Translations under genes and position numbers: made by a program
From: Cladophialophora immunda
Taxonomy: Eukaryota; Ascomycota; Eurotiomycetes; Chaetothyriales; Herpotrichiellaceae
Direction of reading: 5' to 3'
Assembly: GCF_000835495.1 (NCBI RefSeq)
Contig: NW_015622544.1
Span: 143,704 to 207,703 of the forward strand
Length of the DNA stretch: 64,000 bases
Notes under the pieces: model-generated
Seen by the model: the letters and a program-made list of their open reading frames with translations, nothing else
Databases searched by the model: none
Told to the model about the DNA's origin: nothing
Shown here: in pieces, positions 1 through 11,188 of the stretch
How positions within the stretch are numbered: the stretch's first letter is position 1
How the letters are laid out: each line of letters begins with the position of its first letter

Positions 1-256
1 GCGTCTCGAAAGAGAATGCCGAAGTTTGAGAATGGATGGAGCATTCAAACTACATCAGACAGGGGACAAGCAAACAATTGTTCGGTAGACGACAGGTTCA
101 AACAAAGTGAGGAACACCCGAAGCTGATCAACCATCACTCATTTCGACTGGTGCCTAGCGCGAGAAGACGCCTTGGGAGCCAGCTCGTGGAATAGTCCAG
201 CCACAAATGCGCGGGCCTCTTGTTCGAATTCGGACCGTCATCATGTGTCACACTGT

Positions 257-1029
257 TCATATTTTCCCACCCCGGTCACCGCCATCACTCTCGGTGGACA
301 AGATGAAGTCCTTGACCAGTTGAAGCGCGGCAATTGCAAATGCCACCATATTGGCCTGCCTATCACCTCCCAGCCCCGTGTCTAGGTCCTTGTTCACACT
401 ACCCTTTTCGCCCACCACTGCCAATGCGACGTAGCCCCTGTGGTTTTCCGCCTTGTGTCAGCTTCACATGCTCCATGTTGAGGCGTTGTCAAGTGTGATG
501 AGGGTTAGGCAGGATTTGTACGCAAGGGGGGATCACTTACGGCTGCCTGTTTGGGGTCTTCCCACTGGCAGTTGGTCCTGCGGTCCCTGACTGTGGTGTC
601 GAGAGCAGTCGAGTAAGCCAGAAAGTTTCAGACAATAGACCCATGGCTTCGCCTGTGCCTTCGCCGATGCAGCGAGATCGACTGGCGTGTAGAGGGATGA
701 GTACGTACCTCACCAACGCAATAAGTCCCTTGCAGCTTCTCCCTCACGTTTCTAGCCAGCCCTTCGACCAGTTCGGGGGTAGGTCCATCATATTTGTCAA
801 TGTTCTGTTGTGTCCAGCCGGCGAAGGCGATCCTCGATTCCAGGGTATACAGCGTCAAGCCACCCTTGTAGATTCTACTCGCCCCAGGGGTCGAAAGCAG
901 TGAGGCGGAGATGAGTCCTCCAGCTGCGGTCTCGGCCACGCAGATGGACTCGCCTCGAGCCTTGAGGAGGGTCGCAACGTCCTCGGCGGCAGATCTGAGC
1001 TGAGGCGGAGGGAATTCTGCGGATGACAT
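257..1029 (-). CDS. CinA C-terminal domain protein (NMN amidohydrolase-like)
   Basis: Three exons on the minus strand: 1029-709, 590-541 and 437-257, with introns starting GTACGT and GTAAGT and ending in AG. They join in frame to give 183 aa. The protein is essentially one CinA-C/PncC domain (usual length about 160 aa), the family that deamidates nicotinamide mononucleotide in bacteria. Visible family motifs are VAETAAGG at residues 31-38, SGTAGPT straight after the first splice junction, GYVALAV after the second, and a terminal helix containing ANMVAFAIAAL. No organelle signal is obvious. The start was chosen because the next in-frame upstream ATG would add a low-complexity leader unlike the family. 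The domain call is firm; the substrate in fungi is inferred from bacteria. Confidence 0.85.
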
Positions 1030-4000
1030 CCTGCTGCGCTGGGAGATGTTGGTGCCGTGGAGTCCGAATGCGATAGATGGATGGCGAAAGAGACGATGCG
1101 GGAAGCGGGACTGTTGGAGGTTACGAGAGCAGATCAAATTCATCAAGGATGGATGATGGATTGATGGATTCAGGTTGAATGTATCTTCTGTGCTTTGGTT
1201 GGAGTTGGTTATCAATCATCAAATGCGGGGATTCGTGATTCTGAGATTCCAGCCTCGGGAGCTGTGAAGACATGATATTGGAGCATCCATACATACTGTT
1301 TTGCATCTTGCCAGTCTCGACGACAATCCTGCTTCGATCTAGGAATCCAGGCATTTGTGAGCGATGAAATCCATCGTCTTTCCTCATAGGATTGTCACTC
1401 GCCCATGAAACTTCGGTATACAACCTGACCAGAGTAACAGTCCGCCACTTTTCTCACAAGACTTTGTCAGATTCGAAGCCGCTCAACGACGGTTGCTCAG
1501 CCTCCGACCTCACTCTTCTCCCCTGCTCAGTGACCTTATGACCTCCCTTCCATCTCTACGACTTCTGTTTTCCATTCATCGTCTTCAACTGGCAGACTGC
1601 ATTGAAAAGAACCGAGCCCTTCGGCATCTTTTTGTCCTCGAACCCAGCTCGGTCCCCATTCGATTACCTCTCACTTGCTCTTCTTTAACATCATGGCCAT
1701 CTCAACAAGACCAGAGTGCAGACATTGGCTTGGTGAACATACATGCCTTGTCTTCTTTGTACGAACAGCAGACACCGGATCCTAGATCGGTCTCCTCCTC
1801 TGTCCAATTCCAACCTCGTCCACCTTGGTTTAGGCCCTCCCCCTGGGTTGTTCTCTCCAGTCCCAGAGCGCAGTTGCTGTACGAACCGCACTCATTCCAA
1901 GCTCGTTCTCATCGACACTCTATTTTCTCCCTCAATGCCCCCCCCCCCCCCCCCCCCCNNNNNNNNNNNNNNNNNNNNNNNNNNNNNNNNNNNNNNNNNN
2001 NNNNNNNNNNNNNNNNNNNNNNNNNNNNNNNNNNNNNNNNNNNNNNNNNNNNNNNNNNCCCCCCCCCCCCCCCCAACATTGGCTCTCGGGCTGCTCTCGA
2101 GAATTGAAAAAAAAAATCGTCCGACTTATGCCCTGAGATTATGATGATCCGACGAGAAAACCTTGCCCTGAAACCTTCGCACAAGACATCCATGGCTTCT
2201 GGTGACATTCAGAACACTTGCTGTGCGCTCATACAACATTCAATGCTCGTGGAGGATAAGCAGATTGATTTGAGATGTTTAAGAGACAAGAGGTTCGACG
2301 AAAATGAGTCGTGAATATTTCGAACTAATCGAACCTAGTTGTTGCATTGTTGCATTTTCGACTGAACGAAATCACCTTCTCGGCCCCGTTCACATGCGAA
2401 TACCCTTCTTCAAGTCATTGAGAATACGTACCTGCAAAGAAGAGATGATAGAGGCACAGTGGTGATGGAAGGTGACGCTGTCAGGGCACCATCCAGTCTA
2501 CTTCTCCGTCCTCGAAGCATTCGGTCAATCTCACCTTGTCATTTGCTCCAGGAAACATTTGGAAGTGGTTTCCGTCGCCCAACCCATTGGGATGTTTGTG
2601 ACTCATGATGCCGCTTTGAAATGAAAGAGCTGTCCTTTCTGGCTCTGGGGCAATGAACAAGGCTATACATTTTGGTGTCTTTTAGATGATGTCTTGTCCA
2701 ATCCTCCTCGATGCTGAAATCACGACTTTCACCATTTCCCGCCTGATCCTTGTCGAACATCTTCTCCTTGAACTCCCTACCATCATTATCAATGCGAGCT
2801 CTATTCCCCTCACAAAAAAACAACAACAAAAAAACAAAAGGCACCGATCCCATATTCTTCAAGCTCTTTACTAACACCATCTCAGACTCCGTAACCGGCT
2901 CATTCTATTGGAGCATGTCACAGAGACTTCACACAAGACTCTCAGCGACTCTTTCTACGCTCCTCTTGAATTTGTTTCCGTACCAAACGAGCTTTCTGAG
3001 CCTGCCAATATTCAGCTTCGAGAAAAAGGAGGAAGCATCTACGAGTATAAAATCGTGATTGGAATCTTCTGCTACAACTATCAACACCTCTGTCCTGAAA
3101 GGAGGATCAGAAGGCTGCCATATGACGACTTTGCCAACACACATGGCGTGAAAAAAGACTCCCTGAACCAATCTATTGAGGCCACTAAAGACTGAGACGC
3201 GCAGTCGGCATACGCTCAACACAACTTTAAACGCAGGCGCCTCGACGAAACAAGTTTTGAGGTACGCCTCGCCCTCCGCACGACTAGTAATTGCTTCCTT
3301 CTTGGATTTCATCGGTCGGTGAATCTACGGCGGTAGGAATGCTTAAACAATCCCACGCATCGAGCCTTACGTCTTAGGCGCCTCTGGTTCGACATCATCG
3401 CTTTGGGGGTCAATCAAGCAGACACCGAATCTAAGTCACTTCAATAGTGTGTTGCATTTCGGGTCAAGATCTCAGCAACGACACAGAATCTTCTCAGAAT
3501 TCGGCGATGATGATGCTATTACTATAACAGAAAGAGGCGTGGGGACCAGAGACAGATGCTTTTACAAAGAGTCGACCCTGGCCGTTTCAAAAGACGATCT
3601 TCCAGATACTGAAGATCGAAATGTTGCTATGTAGGTGGCCCCATCTACGGCAGTTTCGAGCCATATTCCCCTTCTTTGTAATCAGGACAAGCTTGGAGTT
3701 GTTTGCAGAACTGAAAGAAGGGGTTCGAGCGTGCCGCGACATCTACGCCTCACATGAGAAATGGGATATAGGGTGGTGGAAAGATCAAGGGAGATGATGA
3801 AAGGCCAGAGGCCTTTGACCCGTCGAACTTGGCCTTTCAGGAACAAGTCTCTGGGCGAACGATCGCCTGAAGCCATGGGAATCCCGCGTACGTACGTCAA
3901 GGATTTGAAAATTAGTTGCTCAGTCTGATTCACACTCTTGTCTCCTCGTTCGAGTCATATGAAAATGCAGGACATCGACAGTCTATACAGGTCAACAAGT

Positions 4001-4323
4001 AGTGATATAGAGTCGAAAGCATACTTCCGGCTTCTCAGTCGACGTACATCCCATTAGGAATAGGCCTTAATGCCATTGACACGGTATGCCCTGTGCACCG
4101 AACTATTGAATATTGAGACGTCCCAATTCCCAGTATAGAAATCTTTCAAAGTCTGTACTCTACGCTCTGCGATAAGTGACGCGTCCCGGCTCGCGCTTGA
4201 ATCCGACAAAACATTCCCGCACTCAATGATCATCCGCTAGACTTGAAAGATTGCCACTTCGTTAAGCTCTGGGAGGAAGAGAGGGACACTGGCGCTCGGC
4301 GCTAGTTCAGCCTTGCGCATCTC
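1030..4323. other. 3.3-kb stretch without a recognisable gene
   Basis: This holds the promoter side of the CinA-like gene, a pyrimidine-rich tract (about 1490-1960), the assembly gap at 1959-2058, and then about 2.2 kb of sequence with open frames up to 127 codons on both strands. I recognise no protein family, and no splice-compatible chain of exons, in any frame. A short ATG frame at 2191-2313 (40 codons) follows the gap but resembles nothing. A gene may have been lost in the gap. Confidence 0.6.
1938..2074. repeat. Poly-C tract enclosing a 100-N assembly gap
   Basis: About 21 C residues (1938-1958) lead into exactly 100 N (1959-2058), followed by about 16 C residues (2059-2074). The round number marks a scaffold gap of unknown true length. 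The homopolymer on both edges is the likely reason assembly failed here. Confidence 0.97.
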
Positions 4324-6034
4324 CTATCCCTTGACCTCGACATGCTGCTCTGCAGTCTTTCCCTGGAGCTCGATCCAGCGCTCGTTGGCGGCGGCGCCCT
4401 CCTCGTCCTCCTCCAGATCGCGCTCGGCCTTGTTCAAGCCGGCGACGAAGCCGCTGGTGGAGAACAGGAAGTCGACCTGCTCGAGGGTCTTGCCGCCGGT
4501 CTCGGGGCACAGGAAGAAGACAAAGGCGACGGCGACGAGGTTGCCGCTGAGGACCCACAGCCAGAACTTCCAGCCCACGTTGGTCAGGCCGATGGGGCCC
4601 GCGAAGACGGTGATGAAGGTCATCAGCCACTCGCCGAACCCCGTGAACGCGCCGCCAATGTGCCGGTACTCGAGCGGCGCGATCTCGGAGCAGTACAGCC
4701 ACACGCAGCCCTGCCAGGCGTACCCGAACACGAAGAGGAAGGCGAAGATGATGCCGATCCCTGCCCACTGGATGGACTGCGTCGCAGGCACGGCCTGGAG
4801 GACGGTGAAGATGAGCATCAGCACCGACATGACGCAGGCGCCATACATAAGCACCGACCGCCGTCCAACTTTCTCGATCGTGAAGTACAGCGGGACGCAG
4901 CCCAGTGCGAAGCAGATGTTGAGGATCCCCGCGAGCAGGCTGACGAGCGAGGGCGCCGCGCCGACTCGGCTGAGGATTACGGAGCCTGTTTTTCCACCAG
5001 GGTTAGCCTGAGAACACACGCGCTATTTGGGGAGAAGTGCAACAGTACTCCAATAGGCAAGCAGTGAAGAGCCCATCCACTCCCTGATCATCGGGAGCCA
5101 GAAGCAGATACACAGCCGTCGGATGATCTTCATGGGCGTGTGGTCGATGATGCCGCTCGTCGTAAACGCCTTCCAGTGTAGACTTGACTTGGCCTCCTCT
5201 TCTGCTTCGATGGCGATGAGAATCTCGCGCTTGATCCTCTGGACCTGTTCCGAGTCGATGGGGGCGTCGTTCAGCCGTTCCAACGCGTCGTCTCCCTCCG
5301 CGTGCCGGTTCTTCGCGTAGTAGTATCGCGGTGTGTCCGGCAAGAAGAGCATGCACAGTCCCGCCGTGAGCGCAAATATGCACTGAAAAGCAATCGGCAC
5401 ACGCCAGCTCCACTGTCCGTTCGACTTGATACAGCCGTAGTCTATCCAGTAGGCTATTGGAACGCCGCTAATAAGCACTGCAGGACACCGTTAGCATTGG
5501 TGGCTGGAGTGGTCGATGGTTGTGGACGGGCACGAAAGATTCGGGAAAGAAGCATAGGCCCCCAAACGGGCTCGACTCACTTATGGCATTGAATGCATTG
5601 GCCGGGCCACGATCTCCTATTTCGACTCCTGTCTCGGCCAAGTAGGTGGGCACGGCACTGGAGATGCAGCCGATAGCAAAGCCAGTAATGATGCGCCCGA
5701 CGGTGAGTTGTGCCACCGAGTTGGCGGTCGCTTGGATGATGGAGCCGATGACGGCGGCGGCATTGCCCAGAAGAATCGTCCCTCTCCGGCCAATTTTGAA
5801 GGCAAAGGTGGCAACGATCAAGCAGGTGATACATGCCGACAACGAGTAGGAGCTGGAAATCCACGGTATGACCCATTCACCCGTGGGATTGCCAATTGCG
5901 TCCAGGAAGGCCTTGTGTAGAACCACACCACCGAGCACACCAGCATCATATCCATACATCATGAAGGATGTTCCGCAGATGAACTTCATCAGCCAGTAGA
6001 GGCTCCGGCCTCGGAGATTGATAAGCGCTCTCAT
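4324..6034 (-). CDS. MFS sugar transporter
   Basis: Three exons, 6034-5581, 5477-5049 and 4985-4324, join in frame to a 514-aa protein. This is the usual length for fungal 12-helix hexose and disaccharide permeases. Family marks are GYDAGVLGGV in helix 1 (residues 28-37), KIGRRGT in the helix 2-3 loop, LPDTPRYYY (the PESPR-type motif) before the central loop, EKVGRRS after helix 8, and PETGGKTLEQVDFLF near the C-terminus. The central loop is acidic and helical. Intron 2 (63 nt) was placed so that YW joins SVILSRVG, as the family requires; an unspliced reading meets a stop codon. It should sit in the plasma membrane as a proton symporter; the sugar cannot be told. The neighbouring folate pseudogene and alcohol dehydrogenase show no clear link to it. 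Confidence 0.92.
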
Positions 6035-6888
6035 CTTTGCAGGTGAGGAAGCATGCGACGAGAAGCCGATTTCTTGAGAGGGCGTAAGGCTTTTCTGGCC
6101 GAAGATTGACGGGCGTCTTCGATTGCATTCGAATCAAGGTCGTCCGGGACCGGGATTCTTGCGAATATTAATATACCCCAAGTACGAGTCATGTCAACCC
6201 AGCAGAGTCAACAAGGTCCACAAGGACAAAGGCCCATCTCCGCAGAATCTCTGGAATTCCGCCGGGATGTTGAAGAAACCGAGGCCATACACCTTCAATA
6301 GCCTACACGACATCTGGGTATCCAGGAAGTAGATGTGATTGGGGACGGAACACTGCTCCAGGTTGGAGAAGAATCCCTGCTTCTGCTTGTCAGTGGGGAT
6401 GGTGTCAGGACTTCTGCCAGTGGAGCCACCAACTGCGAAAGATTCAATAGCTCCTTGATAACAGTGAGCGTTTTGAGATGCGGAGCCTCATGGATTTTGC
6501 GCAGATGATGGACGAGGCTAAAGAGCGTAGCGGGCCGGGCGCTTCTAAACAAGCCCTTTTGCCTCACGAGGGTGTCCTACCAACCAGTCACCATTGCGTT
6601 CAGGGGTACGCCGCGACGCCGCAAATCGGGACATCTATGGCTTTGACCAAGGTTTGGCGCCTAAACGATATCGCAGAAGTTGAGAATCGCAGTATTCATT
6701 GCCGTCAAAGTAATTGCGCCATGATGGACCCCGCACAAGTGGACATGTGGACAAGTGCGTGCGGAGGAGCTTTTCCACGGTCGTTGACCTCCTCGAGTCA
6801 GAAGAACTTGACTAAGGCTCGAGCCATACCTGGCTCACTGAAAGGCTTCCAACGGGGAGGTACCCGATGGCACTGTTGAGTGGCAAGT
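6035..6888. other. Transporter promoter plus coding-like but disrupted sequence
   Basis: The first 150 bp or so is the transporter promoter, with an AT-rich TATTAATATA at about 6167. From roughly 6230 to 6600 the plus strand reads as protein-like segments separated by in-frame stops, for example an IQEVDVIGDGTLLQVGEES stretch near 6320 and CLTRVSYQPVTIAFRG near 6560. I cannot assign a family. It may be the decayed neighbour of the pseudogene that follows. Confidence 0.35.
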
Positions 6889-7658
6889 ATGGCATCCGAA
6901 GACAAGGACCAAATTCGACAACTGGTTTGGCCACGTTCGCGAAAAGTTGCCAATCCCGACTCGCGCTTTCACTATGGCTTCTCCAGCTTCATAACAGATT
7001 TCGAAGGTTCTGATGCCGCAACTGAAAGACCGGTTTCATTGCGCTGCTATGCTGATGCGCGGGTTATCTTCATCACCCCGGACAACTGTTTGGAACAGTT
7101 TCGCCTGCGAGCTTTGGAAGATGGCAAAAAGATGTTTGGTAACAACCTACGCCATCAGACGCGGTTTCTAGCTGCTTGATCCCGCGGTGATCGTGACGCC
7201 TGAAGCGAGGAAACTTGCCTGCCTCTTGGATGCCATGGAACGACCTGGTCTAAGGTAAGGCCCTGAGCCTCGCGGAAATCCAGCAGCTTGGGCTTCGGGT
7301 AGATCTGATGGTTACTGGGACGGGAGCCATCAATCATCAAGGCATTCGATTCGGGAAAGGACATGGGTTTTTTGACCTTGAATGGGGCATCTTGACCACC
7401 GTCAAAGTTGTCAGCTTTTCTGTTCCGTGCATTGCTGTCGTGCATGACTGCCAGGTGTTGGAGGAGGAGCTGAGACCCGAAGTCTTCGACACGGTGTGCG
7501 ACTGTATTGTTACACCAACCACGATTATTGACATTGCCAAAGAGGGTGTGCTGCTGAAGAAACCATCGTGTGGGATCTTTTGGGACAAGCTACACCCAGG
7601 AATACTGGAAGAAATTCCTCCTTTGGATGAACTGCGACGGCTTCAGCGCAGAGATTGA
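6889..7658 (+). pseudogene. Broken 5-formyltetrahydrofolate cyclo-ligase-like gene
   Basis: Pieces of a 5-FTHF cyclo-ligase-like (MTHFS/COG0212) protein appear in order but in different frames. The N-terminal part (6889-7130) includes SRFHYGFSSFITDFEGSD and ITPDNCLEQ. The middle includes LVTTYAIRRGF and LLDPAVIVTPEARKLA. The C-terminal part (from about 7305) carries VTGTGAINHQGIRFGKGHG, matching the family nucleotide/folate-site glycine region, then VVHDCQVLEEE and PPLDELRRLQ. Three lesions break it: one extra base near 7138, a TAG in place of the expected Trp after RRGF (about 7168), and one extra base near 7254. No intron placement repairs all three. The gene appears dead, though a sequencing error could explain one shift. 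It lies upstream of an intact alcohol dehydrogenase. Confidence 0.78.
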
Positions 7659-8633
7659 CCTTTGGCTGCCGCGTTGCCCGGCTTCGTTGAAAATCTCTGC
7701 GGACTTCTCGCTCGTTCGACACCAGCCGATATGGTGTTATGCAAGCCGGCTGTCAGCAGCCGAATAAATTGACTCGAATCGACTTACATAGCAACTAGGA
7801 GAACATAACCTATGTTTCAGCGGGCTGTCTTGCGTGCCTCACAGGAATGAATTTCAGGGGATCTTCCTCGAAACTTCTCGACGACCATGGTTCCGACTTG
7901 ATCAGGGTCCATACCTTCAAGCCACTTGATGCAAGGTGCCCAGGATGCAGAACAGCATGGTACCATTGGTAATGCGCTTAAAGCGGTGATCGGGGTGGAT
8001 GAGATATCGCACTGGTCTGTCTATGCTGCTTGGACTTGCTATAATTGGTGCTTGGTCTGCATTTCAATTTGAGCGACATAGGTGATGCGCCTCTGAGACG
8101 TTAGTCAGGAATATCATCTGGCCGCAAGCCACATATTCTTGGGTTGAGTTGGACCAATGGATGTGTATCAATTGCCTCTTTCCGAATCGGGTAATTTGCA
8201 AAGGTCGCGGTCCAAGTCACAACTCTAATCGAAATGAGTTGTTCGCAAGAGTTCTGTTGCCTAGAGAGATGCCGCCGCACGATGAGCAATGGTTGTATCT
8301 TCCACTCAGACTCTCTGCGGACTGTAGTCAGGGTTTGGGCGGTCCAATGGAGGCTGAGATATAGACCCGTTTTTCTGTACCCTTCGACAGTCCGTGTGGA
8401 TATCCATGACAGGAGAGAAAATGCAGCTTGATTAGCAAGAGCATGATTATTCAACTGTCCTGTCTTGGAACCGGCGTGATGGAAACCAGAAGTTCACAAA
8501 CATGAACAACTTGGTGATCAACAATGGTATAAAAGGGGGCAAAGTGTCTTGTTATTTTCCTGCAGTTCAACAACTCTGTTTCTTCAACCAAGTCACTACT
8601 CGAAAGGCGCTGCTTTGTTCGAGACAGCTCACT
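7659..8633. other. Intergenic region and alcohol dehydrogenase promoter
   Basis: I see no gene here. Open frames on both strands (up to about 117 codons at 8101-8454, minus) resemble no family. The last 110 bp is the promoter of the following dehydrogenase. Confidence 0.5.
8528..8536 (+). promoter_or_regulatory. TATA box of the alcohol dehydrogenase gene
   Basis: TATAAAAGG lies 106 bp before the start codon at 8634, a normal spacing for a fungal TATA promoter with a short leader. It suggests a regulated rather than housekeeping promoter. The assignment rests on sequence and position only. Confidence 0.55.
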
Positions 8634-9869
8634 ATGGGTATCGATTTCAAAGTTTTCAAGGGTTCCCAATCCGGGGAGATCGTGGAGGCCAAGGGTCACC
8701 GTGAAGTAGGCCCGACACAAGCTCTAGTTGCGTTATCACACTGTGGAGTTTGCGGAACTGATTCTCATTACCGGCATGCCGACCAAGGACTGGGCCATGA
8801 AGGCGTCGGCGTTATCAAGGAGGTGGGAAGTCTGGTTGAGAAGCTCTCAGACTTGAGAGTCGGTGATCGCGTTGGAATGGGGTGGCTCCAAAGAACGTGC
8901 GGGTATTGTAAATTTTGCTTGACTGGTGAGTGATTTCTTAGCCCGGGAGTGGCTCTTCGCTTGCAAGCACCTTGACAAGGCCTGCGGAAGTGGTCGTCTT
9001 CGATCAAGTAGATGCATGGAGCTAACCCTCACTGTAGGTAGGCAGTTCAAGTGTCAGAACAGCGAACAATTTGGGACCGCCAACTTGGACCAAGGTTGCT
9101 TTGGCACAGGTGTCGCTTGGGATGTCAGCGCGCTCTTCAAGATCCCAGACGAGATCGCTTCCGAGTCCGCAGGGCCACTGATGTGTGGTGGTGCCAGTAA
9201 GTCCAAGCTCACCACTTCGCCCCGTCCGCCTTTGGCAAACTCGTTGCTAAGGTGTTGAACAGCTGTCTGGGGCCCGCTATATGAGCACGGGTTCAAAGCA
9301 GGTGATCGCATCGGGATCATCGGAATCGGTGGACTCGGACATCTGGCTATTCAGTTTGCATCGAAAATGGGCATGGAGGCCGTTGTCTTCTCTGGAACCG
9401 AGTCCAAGAAGGAAGAAGCATTCCGATTTGGCGCCAGAGAATTCTACGCCACCAAGGGAGTCACAAAGTTCGAAGGAATCGAGCCGGTCGACTGCTTGTT
9501 GATCACGACTTCGGTGCTACCTGATCTCTCACTGTAAGTTTCGACCTCAGCCGGGCCAGGAGACTGAGAAGGATGCTCACAAAGCATAGATATCTTCCTG
9601 TGTTGGCGCCATTTGCGAAAATCTTCCCGCTCACCATCAGCATGGATAACATTCCAGTCCCGGTTTTGCCGTTTATCATATACGGCTATTCAATAATCGG
9701 TTCTGGGGGAGCTCACCCACAATCCGTGCAGGCGATGTTGAGATTCGCGGCGGAACATTCAGTCAAACCGGTCATCGAAAAGTTTCCTATGACACAGAAA
9801 GGCGTCACGGATGCCATGACGAAGCTGGACGAGGGGAGCGTAAGATATCGCGGAGTCCTTGAAGTGTAA
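8634..9869 (+). CDS. Zinc-dependent alcohol dehydrogenase (CAD-type MDR family)
   Basis: Four exons, 8634-8925, 9038-9196, 9263-9533 and 9590-9869, join in frame to 333 aa. This is a medium-chain zinc dehydrogenase of the cinnamyl-alcohol-dehydrogenase-like group, which reduces aldehydes with NADPH. The catalytic zinc site is HCGVCGTD (Cys37, Cys40, Asp43) with GHE at 54-56. The structural zinc lobe has cysteines 89, 92, 95 and 103. The nucleotide fold motif is GIGGLG at 171-176, and MRYRGV-like SVRYRGVLEV closes the chain. The loop between CGTD and GHE is slightly shorter than in many relatives. A TATA box sits 106 bp upstream. Substrate is not predictable. Confidence 0.9.
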
Positions 9870-10189
9870 GGAAGGACCAGCATCTCAGACTAGAAGTTTA
9901 GAAGTCCAGGAGGCGTTGATGGAATATCATGGGAGGTGAATGTGGAAACTGAAGAGCCCAACCGAGTGTGAAATGACAAATGATAAAATGACTGAATGAC
10001 GCGCAGTCAAAACGCGACGCGTCGAGAGCGTTCAATTGACTGGACATCCAACGCACCAAGTTCGGCTGTTGAACCTGTATGTGATTTGTCTTTTGTCTTC
10101 CCACATCCTGACCGAAGAAAGTCCTTAAGGTGTCTGATGAGAGACTCAGATAAATTCCCGGAAACTGCTGCATCAGCATCCATCATGCC

Positions 10190-11188
10190 ATGATCGCTCC
10201 AAAACCATGGCTGGAAGAGCTTACACTGAACAAGCTACATCGACTCGCAACAGCTCTGGGCACACCATGCTCCGGAACAAAGCTTGCACGTATAGAAGCC
10301 ATCCGTCACGCAACCTCCAACACTGTAAGAGATGGAGACAGCAGAAGAAGGGTGCCCAACTTGAGTCTTCTGAGTATAGACATGGGTATCAGGAATCTGG
10401 CCTTTGCCCATCTCACGGCCCCGATTGAAGAGGCCACGCGGCCGCTGAAGCATATACAGTACAGCATGCCAACACTGCAAGCATGGCGTCGAATAGCAGT
10501 GGCAGAGTCGTTGGATACCACAAGCGGCCGCCCGTGCTCAGCATTAGAGAAATCCACAACCACGGCAGTCAACCCAGCTGAAGCAAGCAAAGAATCATTC
10601 GAGCCTATTGACTACGCCAGGCACGCATACCATCTTGTCAAATACATGTTAGAGGCTTACCAACCCAATCATGTCTTGATTGAGAGACAAAGATTTCGCT
10701 CAGGTGGCCAATCGGCGGTTCAAGAATGGACCCTCAGGGTCGGCGTCTTTGAAGGCATGCTTTATTCCGTTCTGCGGACTCTGGTCGAGGAGCACAAACT
10801 GCAGCTAAGCATAGAGCCAATGCAGCCTCCCCGAGTCAACCGTTATTGGCTTGAGGTATCCCAGGGCTTGCTGGGCTCGAAAGAGAACAAGCTGGTTGGT
10901 CGCCAGATAAAGAAAGCAAAAATTGATCTTGTTGGCCATCTACTCCGTGACGGCAGCCTAGATGTCTGTGTCGGAAAGGGCGTCCAGAAGACAGCGTCCG
11001 ATTATGTATCCCGCGTTAATAAGGCTTCCCAACGCGGGCGAGCTGATGCAACAAAAATGTCAAAGCAAGATGATCTGGCCGACTCGCTCTTGCAGGGATT
11101 GGCATGGATTCACTGGCAAAACAACCGAAGACGCATCCAAGTTCTGGGGCGAGATGCAGTTGATATGGCGTCTGGAGCCTTGTTATGA
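10190..11188 (+). CDS. CCE1: Mitochondrial Holliday-junction resolvase (Cce1/Ydc2 family)
   Basis: A single exon of 332 aa. The N-terminus (residues 8-45) resembles the SAP-like helix-turn-helix that precedes the nuclease in Cce1/Ydc2. The RNase H-fold core shows SIDMGIRNLAFA with Asp64, HVLIERQRFRSGG with Glu165, and KQDDLADSLLQG with Asp294, Asp295 and Asp298, which matches the four-acid metal site of the family. VNRYWL at 217-221 is another family signature. The enzyme cleaves four-way junctions to resolve recombining mitochondrial DNA. No classic mitochondrial presequence is visible beyond a modestly basic start. It is close to the usual family length, so it looks complete. Confidence 0.9.
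   Translation: MIAPKPWLEELTLNKLHRLATALGTPCSGTKLARIEAIRHATSNTVRDGDSRRRVPNLSLLSIDMGIRNLAFAHLTAPIEEATRPLKHIQYSMPTLQAWRRIAVAESLDTTSGRPCSALEKSTTTAVNPAEASKESFEPIDYARHAYHLVKYMLEAYQPNHVLIERQRFRSGGQSAVQEWTLRVGVFEGMLYSVLRTLVEEHKLQLSIEPMQPPRVNRYWLEVSQGLLGSKENKLVGRQIKKAKIDLVGHLLRDGSLDVCVGKGVQKTASDYVSRVNKASQRGRADATKMSKQDDLADSLLQGLAWIHWQNNRRRIQVLGRDAVDMASGALL

Noticed and set aside
1909..2208. Open frames spanning the N gap with long runs of Pro or Gly
   Set aside because: The apparent coding is produced by poly-C and undefined bases; it is not evidence of a protein.
4342..5067. 241-codon acidic plus-strand frame within the sugar transporter
   Set aside because: It is a shadow of the GC-rich third exon of the transporter.
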